Shown in pieces: positions 7,277-12,988 of a stretch of 14,102 nt of DNA. This stretch comes from an uncultured Rubellimicrobium sp. (lineage in GTDB: Bacteria; Pseudomonadota; Alphaproteobacteria; Rhodobacterales; Rhodobacteraceae). The notes below the pieces were generated by a model. That model was given only the letters and a program-made list of their open reading frames with translations, was not told where the DNA came from and did no database searches. Location of the stretch: assembly GCA_902805995.1 (NCBI GenBank), contig CADCUU010000265.1, positions 1-14,102 on the forward strand, given 5' to 3'. The stretch's first letter is position 1, and every line of letters starts with the position of its first letter. The position numbers and the translations under genes are program-made.

Positions 7277-8491
7277 TCAGCCCGCGAGGGCCTTGTTCAG
7301 GTACTCATCCACCTTCTCCAGGTAGCCCATCGTGGTCAGCCACTTCTGGTCCGGCCCGACGAGCAGCGCGAGGTCCTTGGTCATATAGCCGTCCTCGACC
7401 GTCTGCACGGTCACGCGCTCCAGCGTATCGGCGAACCGCGCAAGCTGCGCGTTGTCGTCGAGCTTGGCGCGGTGCTTGAGGCCCCCCGTCCAGGCGTAGA
7501 TGGAAGCAATGGAGTTGGTCGAGGTCTCTTTGCCCTTCTGGTGCTCGCGGAAGTGACGCGTGACGGTGCCATGGGCGGCCTCGGCCTCCACGGTTTTCCC
7601 GTCGGGCGTCATCAGCACCGAGGTCATCAGGCCCAGCGAGCCGAAGCCCTGCGCCACGATGTCGGACTGCACGTCGCCGTCGTAGTTCTTGCAGGCCCAG
7701 ATGTAGCCGCCCGACCACTTGAGGGCCGAGGCCACCATGTCGTCGATCAGCCGGTGCTCGTAAGACAGCTTGCGCGCCGTGAACTCCTCGGCGAACTCGG
7801 CGTCGAAGATCTGCTGGAACAGGTCCTTGAAGCGCCCGTCATAGGCCTTGAGGATCGTGTTCTTGGTCGACAGGTACACCGACATGTTCCGCGACACGCC
7901 GTAGTTGAACGAGGCGCGCGCGAAATCCGCTATGGAGTTGTCGAGGTTGTACATCCCCATGGCCACGCCGGCGGCGGGGGACTGGAACACCTCCCGCTCG
8001 ATGACCTGACCGTCCTCGCCCACGAACTTCATGGACAGGGTGCCCTTGCCCGGGAAACGGAAGTCCGTCGCGCGATACTGGTCGCCATAGGCGTGGCGGC
8101 CCACGACGATCGGCTTCGTCCAGTGGGGGACGAGGCGGGGCACGTTGCGCGCGATGATAGGCTCGCGGAAGATCACGCCGCCGAGGATGTTGCGGATCGT
8201 CCCGTTGGGGGACTTCCACATCTGCTTGAGGCCGAACTCCTCCACCCGCTGCTCGTCAGGGGTGATGGTGGCGCATTTCACGCCGACGCCATGCTCCTTG
8301 ATCGCATGGGCGGCGTCCACGGTGATCTGGTCGTTGGTCCGGTCGCGTTCCTCGATTCCCAGGTCGTAGTACTTCAGGTCCACGTCGAGATAGGGGAGGA
8401 TCAGCTTCTTCTTGATGAAGTCCCAGATGATCCGGGTCATCTCGTCGCCATCGAGCTCGACGACGGGGTTATCGACTTTGATCTTGGTCAT
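7277..8491 (-). CDS. icd: NADP-dependent isocitrate dehydrogenase
   Basis: Oxidises isocitrate to 2-oxoglutarate and CO2 with NADP+ in the TCA cycle. It has 404 residues, the length of the homodimeric type found in eukaryotes and many Alphaproteobacteria rather than the E. coli type (416). Seen: the N-terminus [21 protein letters not shown]; the substrate segment [20 protein letters not shown]; the segment [21 protein letters not shown]; the metal/substrate region with [27 protein letters not shown] residues; and the NADP-binding [14 protein letters not shown] near residue 307, followed by [15 protein letters not shown]. The frame stays open upstream of 8491, but the ATG giving MTKIKVDNP is the family start and the upstream residues are not family-like. 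It is followed closely by the YitT-like gene. Identification is secure. Confidence 0.97.
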   Translation of the reverse strand: MTKIKVDNPVVELDGDEMTRIIWDFIKKKLILPYLDVDLKYYDLGIEERDRTNDQITVDAAHAIKEHGVGVKCATITPDEQRVEEFGLKQMWKSPNGTIRNILGGVIFREPIIARNVPRLVPHWTKPIVVGRHAYGDQYRATDFRFPGKGTLSMKFVGEDGQVIEREVFQSPAAGVAMGMYNLDNSIADFARASFNYGVSRNMSVYLSTKNTILKAYDGRFKDLFQQIFDAEFAEEFTARKLSYEHRLIDDMVASALKWSGGYIWACKNYDGDVQSDIVAQGFGSLGLMTSVLMTPDGKTVEAEAAHGTVTRHFREHQKGKETSTNSIASIYAWTGGLKHRAKLDDNAQLARFADTLERVTVQTVEDGYMTKDLALLVGPDQKWLTTMGYLEKVDEYLNKALAG

Positions 8492-8577
8492 GGGGGCGCC
8501 TTCGGCCAGTGGTGGGCTCCGCCGCCTCCTAGCGCATCCGTGAGGAGGGGGGAAGACGGTATGCCATGGTATGCTGA
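8492..8577. promoter_or_regulatory. icd upstream region with direct repeat GGTATGC-CAT-GGTATGC
   Basis: Eighty-six bases between the frameshifted membrane gene and icd. A 7-base direct repeat with a 10-base period (8558-8564 and 8568-8574) lies about 67-84 bases before the icd start, so both copies would face the same side of the helix. An inverted repeat CCTCCT (8525-8530) / AGGAGG (8543-8548) lies between it and icd. I cannot identify convincing -35/-10 boxes. A regulator-binding site is inferred only. Confidence 0.3.
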
Positions 8578-8670
8578 CTAGCGGCGAACCAAGACGTTGT
8601 TCAGCCAAAGCCCGACGGTCGTACAGATCAGCCCCACAATGGGCCCGAGCAACAGGACGACGAAGATCAT
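8578..8670 (-). CDS. Alternative: 30-residue membrane peptide within the frameshifted region
   Basis: If the region is not a broken gene, this frame could stand alone. ATG at 8670 is preceded by GGAAGGG with 7 bases of spacing, one of the better ribosome-binding sites nearby. The product starts [16 protein letters not shown], is a single hydrophobic helix, and ends NNVLVRR with a positive C-terminus. It is equally well explained as the last helix of the frameshifted protein, so confidence is low. Confidence 0.25.
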   Translation of the reverse strand: MIFVVLLLGPIVGLICTTVGLWLNNVLVRR

Positions 8671-9035
8671 CTCGCTGCCCTTCCGGTCGCAATCGTGGTG
8701 CCTGCTGGAATCGCTCAGCACCACAAAGGCGAGCACGACAGCCAGGCCGAGCCCGATCCAGACCCCCGGAGAGAACGAGCCGGCGCGACCAGGGCGGCAA
8801 CGGCGCTTGGCAGTAACGGCAGGGAGCAGACCAACAGGAAGATCAGCGTGGCACGAGGGTTCCGAAGGTCCCGCACGACCATGCCATGGAACACCACCCA
8901 CGTCGTCGAGAAAGGCCGGGCGGCATCGTCATGTCCAACGAACCGGCCCCCGTTCCAGTCCATGCACGCCCGCGCGTTAGCGTCGCCAAGGAGCATCAGC
9001 GATGCAACCGGCAGCGAGGCGGCAAGAGCAGCCAT
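8578..9035 (-). pseudogene. Small multi-pass membrane protein gene, apparently frameshifted
   Basis: Two overlapping minus-strand frames together make one sensible protein. The upstream frame, starting at the ATG at 9035 (or GTG at 9047), gives MAALAASLPVASLMLLGD, a soluble part with ACMDWNGGRFVGHDD and TTWVVFHGMVVRDLRNP, and a second hydrophobic helix [21 protein letters not shown]. It then becomes Ser/Arg-rich. From about 8790 the hydrophobic pattern continues in the other frame: [17 protein letters not shown], then [16 protein letters not shown], ending NNVLVRR at 8578. One lost base in about 8763-8800 would restore a product of roughly 150 residues; the five-base C run at 8763-8767 is a likely spot. 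It could be a true pseudogene, a sequencing error, or two genes (see the 30-codon frame below). It follows the HD-domain gene closely. The family is not recognised. Confidence 0.5.
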
Positions 9036-9052
9036 GAACAGTGGCACCCGGC

Positions 9053-9652
9053 TCACCCGAAATATGCTCGCGTCCTCTCCCTGACCCAGTCCCACAGCCC
9101 CGGCGCCCCACGCGCCACCTTGGCCCCCACGCGGCTCTCCAGCTGCTCCGCCGTGACCTTGTACTCCACCCAGGTCCCGCCGCCCGAGGCGAGGTTCTGC
9201 ATCACCGGCTGCACCCGGTCGAGGCTCTTGGCGAACACCGCGTCCGGCGACTCCGCCGCCTCGAACTCCTCCCAGAGCGCGCTGAGTTCGGCCCCGAGGT
9301 CCGCGGGCAGCAGCCCGAAGATCCGCTCCGCCGCCGCCCGCTCCGCCGCAAGGATCTCGGCCGAGCCATGCGCCGCGCCGTTCGCGGAATGGATCGGCAC
9401 GTCGCCCACGTCGATCTCCACGAGGTCGTGGATCAGCAGCATCCGGATGACTCGGTCGATCCTCACCCCAGGTCCGGCCTGATCGGCCAGCACCATCGCA
9501 TAGAGCGCCAGGTGCCAGCTATGCTCGCCTGAATTCTCGCGCCGCGAGCCATCCGCCAGCGTCGTGGCGCGGAGAACCGACTTCAGCCGGTCCGCCTCCT
9601 GCAGGAAGGTCATCTGCGCCGCGATCCGGTCGTCCACTGCCTGCAAAGGCAT
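9053..9652 (-). CDS. HD-domain phosphohydrolase (YfbR/HDDC2-like)
   Basis: A metal-dependent phosphohydrolase of the HD superfamily, closest in layout to 5'-deoxynucleotidase YfbR / HDDC2 proteins; the substrate is inferred, not seen. With the start at 9652 it has 199 residues. Metal ligands are in place: EHSWH (H44), the IHDLVE doublet (H75, D76) and the late SLDRVQPV aspartate (D145). The N-terminal FLQEADRLKSVLRAT and DGSRRENSGEHSWHLALYAMVLAD fit the family. I chose ATG 9652 because GAGGTG lies 9 bases upstream and related proteins begin shortly before the EADRLKSV segment. An in-frame ATG at 9682 would add ten residues and overlap the preceding gene by 17 bases. It is part of the hydrolase-to-membrane-protein cluster. 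Confidence 0.87.
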   Translation of the reverse strand: MPLQAVDDRIAAQMTFLQEADRLKSVLRATTLADGSRRENSGEHSWHLALYAMVLADQAGPGVRIDRVIRMLLIHDLVEIDVGDVPIHSANGAAHGSAEILAAERAAAERIFGLLPADLGAELSALWEEFEAAESPDAVFAKSLDRVQPVMQNLASGGGTWVEYKVTAEQLESRVGAKVARGAPGLWDWVRERTRAYFG

Positions 9653-9665
9653 GCTAGGCGGCACC

Positions 9666-10652
9666 TCAGCCCCAGTCGCCATCAGGGGTCTTGTCGTCCG
9701 GACCGGGAGGCGTCGGGTTGCGCGGCTCCACCGGCGTGACGGTCCGGCGGGGCAGGGCCGAGGCTAGGGCCAGCTTCGCCGCGAAGCTCTGCGCGGGGGG
9801 CGCCGGGCGCGGGGTCTCGATCGGATGGAACTCCGGCTTGGGCGGGCGTGTCGGGACCGAACCCGCGAGAGGCGGCGGGGCGGCCTCCTCCGACAGCCCC
9901 GGGGGCCGTGTCGGCGTCGGCCCGGCCGGCGGCGCCAAGTCGGGACGCGGCGCTGAGGGCGACCGTGGCGGCGCGGTCTCCTGCCACGTCGGAGACGTCG
10001 GCACAGCCTGTCTGGCATCCGGTGCGGCAGAGCGCGGCTCGGGCGCGGTCCTTGCGACCGCCGGTTGTGGCACTGACGCGGTCCTGCCCGGCATGTCTTC
10101 CCGCCTCACCGGGGCTGACCCAGCTTGCCCAGCCGAAGCCTGCCCCATCGGCGCAGCCGAAGGGGCCTTAGCCGCTGGCGCCACTGAAGGCACATGGCCG
10201 GCAGGCGTGGCTGAAGGCTGTGGCGCGGCGGGCTTCGCGGCAGCAGCGGTGGTCGGGGGCAGGGCGGAGCCAACTCCCTGGACCGACGACCGAGCCTGAG
10301 CTGACGGCTGCGACGCAGTCGGCCCCTTCGGCGCAACGGGCTGACTCGCTGTAGCCTGCGCTTCCGATGGCTGAGCAGCCGGCGCGGGCACTGCCGCCTG
10401 AGCCACCGCAGGCGCCGCCCGGACCGCGTCCAGCGGCCAGCTCGCGCCCAGCCGGTCGGCCAGCAGCCGACGCGCCCGCGCTTCGGACTGGCGCACGCGG
10501 ACGGCGGTGTTGAACGCCTCCTGCGTGGTGGTCGAAGATGCGCCGATCAGGCGGCTGATCTCCGTCACGAGGTTTTCGTCGCCAAGCTCCTCGGCGGCCC
10601 GGATCGCGTCCCGGGCCAGGGCGTCGGCGATCTCCTCGGTCAGGGAAGCCAT
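9666..10652 (-). CDS. Pro/Ala-rich protein of unknown function
   Basis: A 328-residue protein I do not recognise. Residues 1-75 look folded and helical (TEEIADALARDAIRAAEELGDENLV, then EISRLIGASSTTTQEAFNTAVRVRQSEARARRLL). From about residue 80 to 300 it is low-complexity, rich in Pro, Ala, Ser and Gln, and presumably disordered. It carries a repeated SVPTRPPKPEF / PTPTRPPGLSE type motif. A short C-terminal segment (QSFAAKLALASALPRRTV) may be another helix, and the end is acidic (DDKTPDGDWG). No signal peptide, transmembrane segment or cysteine is seen. The start is one base after the stop of the alpha/beta hydrolase gene (TGACATG), so the pair is almost certainly co-transcribed. The reading frame is credible because the ordered N-terminus sits in the right place. 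An adaptor or tether role is only a guess. Confidence 0.75.
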   Translation of the reverse strand: MASLTEEIADALARDAIRAAEELGDENLVTEISRLIGASSTTTQEAFNTAVRVRQSEARARRLLADRLGASWPLDAVRAAPAVAQAAVPAPAAQPSEAQATASQPVAPKGPTASQPSAQARSSVQGVGSALPPTTAAAAKPAAPQPSATPAGHVPSVAPAAKAPSAAPMGQASAGQAGSAPVRREDMPGRTASVPQPAVARTAPEPRSAAPDARQAVPTSPTWQETAPPRSPSAPRPDLAPPAGPTPTRPPGLSEEAAPPPLAGSVPTRPPKPEFHPIETPRPAPPAQSFAAKLALASALPRRTVTPVEPRNPTPPGPDDKTPDGDWG

Positions 10653-10653
10653 G

Positions 10654-11307
10654 TCAGCGGGTCGTCTCCGTCAGGCGGCGCTTCACATACGCCTTCACCG
10701 TGTCGATCATCTTATCCATGTACGGGTCCTCGAAGAAGTGGCCCGCGCCTTCGACGACATCATGCGTGATCGTGATGCCTTTTTGCTCATGGAGCTTGTT
10801 CACCAGCGTCACGGTGTCCGCCGGCGGCGCGACCCGGTCGGCCGACCCGTTGATCACGAGGCCCGAGGACGGGCAGGGCGCGAGGAAGGAGAAGTCGTAC
10901 ATGTTCGCGGGCGGCGCCACCGACACGAAGCCCGTGATCTCCGGCCGCCGCATCAGGAGCTGCATCCCGATCCACGCCCCGAACGAAAATCCTGCCACCC
11001 AGCAATGCTTGGCGTTGGTGTTCATCGCCTGGAGGTAGTCGAGGGCCGAGGCCGCGTCCGACAGCTCCCCGATGCCCTGGTCGTATTCGCCTTGGCTGCG
11101 CCCCACGCCGCGGAAGTTGAACCGCAGCACCGTGAACCCGAGCGAGTGGAACGCGTAGTGCAGGTTGTAGACCACGCGGTTGTTCATCGTGCCCCCGAAC
11201 TGCGGGTGCGGATGCAGGATGATGGCGATGGGCGCGTCGCGATCCTTCTGGGGGTGGTAGCGGCCTTCGAGCCGGCCTTCGGGGCCGGGGAAGATGACTT
11301 CAGGCAT
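10654..11307 (-). CDS. Alpha/beta hydrolase (COG2945-like)
   Basis: A 217-residue cytoplasmic serine hydrolase of the alpha/beta fold, resembling the COG2945 group, whose natural substrate is not established. The catalytic triad reads S108 in GFSFG, D157 in INGSADRV and H190 in EGAGHFF. The oxyanion-hole region HPHPQFGGTMNNRVV and the RFNFRGVGRSQG strand-loop are typical of this group. It has no signal peptide. The start ATG at 11307 has GGGGAA a few bases upstream. The gene is divergent from iscR across a 156-base gap that holds two palindromes, so iron control of both sides is possible but unproven. It is the first gene of the cluster running to 8578. Confidence 0.9.
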   Translation of the reverse strand: MPEVIFPGPEGRLEGRYHPQKDRDAPIAIILHPHPQFGGTMNNRVVYNLHYAFHSLGFTVLRFNFRGVGRSQGEYDQGIGELSDAASALDYLQAMNTNAKHCWVAGFSFGAWIGMQLLMRRPEITGFVSVAPPANMYDFSFLAPCPSSGLVINGSADRVAPPADTVTLVNKLHEQKGITITHDVVEGAGHFFEDPYMDKMIDTVKAYVKRRLTETTR

Positions 11308-11329
11308 TGACGTTCCCCAAACGGCCCCG

Positions 11330-11352
11330 GAGCATTCTTGACAAGAATACTC
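11330..11352. promoter_or_regulatory. Palindromic operator over the -35 of the iscR promoter
   Basis: ATTCTTG-A-CAAGAAT (11334-11348) is a perfect palindrome around one base, extended by GAG / CTC at the outer edges (11330-11352) with one mismatched pair. It covers the TTGACA -35 box of iscR. It is a good candidate for IscR autoregulation, or for another redox/iron regulator; which protein binds cannot be told from sequence. Confidence 0.55.
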
Positions 11353-11366
11353 GGAGACCTTAGAAT
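11338..11366 (+). promoter_or_regulatory. Sigma-70 type promoter of the iscR-suf operon
   Basis: TTGACA (11338-11343), a 17-base spacer, then TAGAAT (11361-11366): a near-consensus housekeeping promoter pointing at iscR. A start near 11373 would leave a leader of about 90 bases. Both boxes are buried in palindromes, so the strong core promoter is presumably held in check by repressors. Confidence 0.75.
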
Positions 11367-11375
11367 AATTCTAAG
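11359..11375. promoter_or_regulatory. Irr-type iron control element (ICE) over the -10
   Basis: CTTAGAAT-A-ATTCTAAG is a perfect 17-base palindrome and contains the alphaproteobacterial Irr/ICE core TTAGAA-N3-TTCTAA without mismatch. It overlaps the -10 hexamer TAGAAT, so Irr binding there would block transcription of iscR and the suf genes. It stands out as an AT-rich island in GC-rich DNA. Confidence 0.7.
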
Positions 11376-11416
11376 CTCGGGATCGATGCGCTGGCCCCGA
11401 GGTTCGACAGGAAGTA

Positions 11417-11445
11417 ATGACGCCTGTGTCGGGCGTCAACGTCAT
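11417..11445 (+). promoter_or_regulatory. Hairpin in the iscR leader
   Basis: TGACGCC (11418-11424) pairs with GGCGTCA (11432-11438) over a 7-base loop. An alternative outer pairing is ATGACG (11417-11422) with CGTCAT (11440-11445). It lies in the predicted iscR 5' leader, 25 bases or fewer before the ATG, and the two pairings exclude each other. It may be an operator in DNA or a structure in the mRNA; there is no T-run, so it is not a terminator. Confidence 0.35.
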
Positions 11446-11463
11446 AGGTTTTAGGGGCAGGGG

Positions 11464-11922
11464 ATGAAGCTCTCCACGAAGGGGCGGTATGCAATGGTGG
11501 CGCTCGCGGACATCGCGCAGCAGCCCGAGGGGAGCCTCGTGAACCTCGGCGAGATCGCCAAGCGGCAGGACCTCTCGCTTCCCTACCTCGAACAGCTCTT
11601 CGTCAAGCTCCGCCGCGAGGGGCTCGTGGACTCCGTCCGTGGCCCCGGCGGCGGCTACCGCCTGGGCCGCCCCGCCTCCGAGATTCGCGTGGCCGAGATC
11701 CTCGGCGCCGTGGACGAAACCGTGAGCGCGCTGCACAAGGGCGCCGCCGCGCAGGGTGGCTCCTCCGGCACCCAGGCGCAGAAGCTCACTGACCGCCTGT
11801 GGGAGGGGCTGTCGGCGCATGTCTATGTCTTCCTGCACCAGACGCGCCTGTCGGACGTGGTCAAGAACCAGCTCGCACCGTGCCCCGCCGTGCCGTCCCT
11901 TTTCGTGCTCGTGGACGAATGA
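11464..11922 (+). CDS. iscR: Rrf2-family regulator IscR, cysteine-poor Rhodobacter type
   Basis: Transcription regulator of Fe-S cluster assembly genes. It has 152 residues. The N-terminal winged helix is standard: MKLSTKGRYAMVALADIA, recognition region LSLPYLEQLFVKLRREGLVDS and wing VRGPGGGYRLGR. The region that normally holds the cluster ligands (three cysteines and a histidine in E. coli IscR) here reads VDETVSALHKGAAAQGGSSGTQAQKLTDRLW, with no cysteine at all. The only cysteine in the protein is C140 (APCPAVPS). From memory, R. sphaeroides IscR shows the same loss yet still binds a cluster in an unusual way. AGGGG lies 6 bases before the ATG. The stop overlaps the desulfurase ATG (ATGA). 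The promoter carries an Irr box and a second palindrome, so iron control and autoregulation are likely. Confidence 0.93.
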   Translation: MKLSTKGRYAMVALADIAQQPEGSLVNLGEIAKRQDLSLPYLEQLFVKLRREGLVDSVRGPGGGYRLGRPASEIRVAEILGAVDETVSALHKGAAAQGGSSGTQAQKLTDRLWEGLSAHVYVFLHQTRLSDVVKNQLAPCPAVPSLFVLVDE

Positions 11923-12959
11923 GGGGGTATCTCGACCATAACGCCACGACCCCCCTTCGGGCGGAGGCGCGGGCGGCCATGGTCGCGGCCATGGACGTGG
12001 TCGGCAACCCGTCCTCCGTCCATGCCGAGGGGCGCGCCGCGAAGGCCCTCGTCGAACGCTCGCGTGAAACGATCCTCGAATCGCTTGGCGCGTCGCAATC
12101 CGATCTCGTCTTCACCTCCGGCGCGACCGAGGCCGCAGCCCTGGCCCTCGCGGGACGCGGCCTCCGCTCCGCCGCCGTGGAGCATGACGCCGTCCTCGCC
12201 TGGACCGACGCTGCGCTTCCCGTCGATGCTGACGGCCGCGTCGCCGTGACCGACCCGCGTGCCACGACGCTCCAGCTCGCCAACTCCGAAACCGGCATTC
12301 TTCAGGACCTGCCGCAGGGCCTCGCCGTCAGCGACATCACGCAAGGGGTGGGCAAGCTGCCCTATGCCCACGACTGGTCCGGCGTCGCCATGGCGATCCT
12401 GTCCGCCCACAAGTTCGGCGGCCCCAAGGGCGTGGGCGCCCTGATCCTGCCCCGCGGCCACCACCTCGACGCCCAGACCAGGGGCGGCGGGCAGGAGATG
12501 GGCCGTCGCGCGGGGACCGAGAATGTCATCGCCATCGCCGGCATGGCCGCCGCGATCCAGGCCGCCCTGCGGGACCTCGCCGATGGCGCGATGGAGCGGG
12601 TTGCCGAGCTTAGAAACATTCTAGATCGCGCTCTTGAGGCCGGCTCCTCCGATACCATATTGGTCGGACGCCGGACGCGGCGCCTGCCCAATACCACCCT
12701 GGCCCTTTCGCCGGGCTGGAAGGGCGAGACCCAGGTGATGGCGATGGACCTCCAGGGGTTCGCCGTGTCCTCCGGGTCCGCCTGCTCCAGCGGCAAGGTC
12801 CGCGCCAGCCGTACCTTACGGGCCATGGGCTACGACGAAGCCACCGCCGGATGCGCGATCCGCGTCTCCCTGGGGGTGCAGACCACCGAGGACGAGGTGC
12901 TCCGCTTCGCGGACGCCTTCGCCGCCGCACGGCGGAAGCAACAGAGCCGGGCCGCCTGA
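11919..12959 (+). CDS. iscS: Cysteine desulfurase (NifS/IscS-like, compact)
   Basis: A PLP enzyme that takes sulfur from cysteine as a persulfide and passes it to the Fe-S scaffold. Start at 11919 gives [21 protein letters not shown], the family N-terminus, and couples with iscR by ATGA; longer in-frame starts lie inside iscR and are rejected. At 346 residues it is shorter than usual (about 380-400). The PLP lysine K165 is in [16 protein letters not shown] and the catalytic cysteine C289 in [14 protein letters not shown], both intact. The EHDAVL histidine is present. Departures from the usual sequence are EAAALAL for E-x-NNLA, ANSETG for NNETG, and a shortened region before VSDITQ (normally VDAAQ). 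The suf operon may carry a second desulfurase (sufS) further on; that is outside this window. An Irr-like palindrome lies inside the gene at 12610-12624. Confidence 0.92.
   Translation: MRGYLDHNATTPLRAEARAAMVAAMDVVGNPSSVHAEGRAAKALVERSRETILESLGASQSDLVFTSGATEAAALALAGRGLRSAAVEHDAVLAWTDAALPVDADGRVAVTDPRATTLQLANSETGILQDLPQGLAVSDITQGVGKLPYAHDWSGVAMAILSAHKFGGPKGVGALILPRGHHLDAQTRGGGQEMGRRAGTENVIAIAGMAAAIQAALRDLADGAMERVAELRNILDRALEAGSSDTILVGRRTRRLPNTTLALSPGWKGETQVMAMDLQGFAVSSGSACSSGKVRASRTLRAMGYDEATAGCAIRVSLGVQTTEDEVLRFADAFAAARRKQQSRAA
12610..12624. promoter_or_regulatory. Irr/ICE-like palindrome inside the desulfurase gene
   Basis: TTAGAA-ACA-TTCTAG differs from the ICE core TTAGAA-N3-TTCTAA only at the last base. 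It sits in the codons for ELRNILD, spelled with codons that are uncommon in this GC-rich window (CTT, AGA, ATT, CTA). It could mark a binding site or an internal or antisense promoter, or be chance. Confidence 0.3.
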
Positions 12960-12988
12960 TGCCCGCGCGCGATACGGAAGGGACCACC

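Noticed and set aside
6367..7479. Plus-strand open frame of 370 codons opposite the yitT-like gene
   Set aside because: Arg/Gln/His/Pro-rich shadow of an integral membrane protein gene.
7130..8581. Plus-strand open frame of 483 codons opposite icd
   Set aside because: Antisense shadow of icd; no family features.
8492..8800. Longer icd frame extending upstream of 8491
   Set aside because: The added residues are not family-like and overlap the upstream region; MTKIKVDNP is the usual N-terminus.
9691..10299. Plus-strand Gly/Ala-rich frame opposite the Pro/Ala-rich protein
   Set aside because: Gly/Ala runs are simply the reverse complement of Pro/Ala/Ser codons; the minus-strand frame has an ordered N-terminus and tight spacing to its neighbour, so it is the better choice.
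11799..11918. Longer desulfurase start inside iscR
   Set aside because: The extra residues are Pro/Arg-rich and overlap conserved IscR codons; [12 protein letters not shown] at 11919 is the family start.
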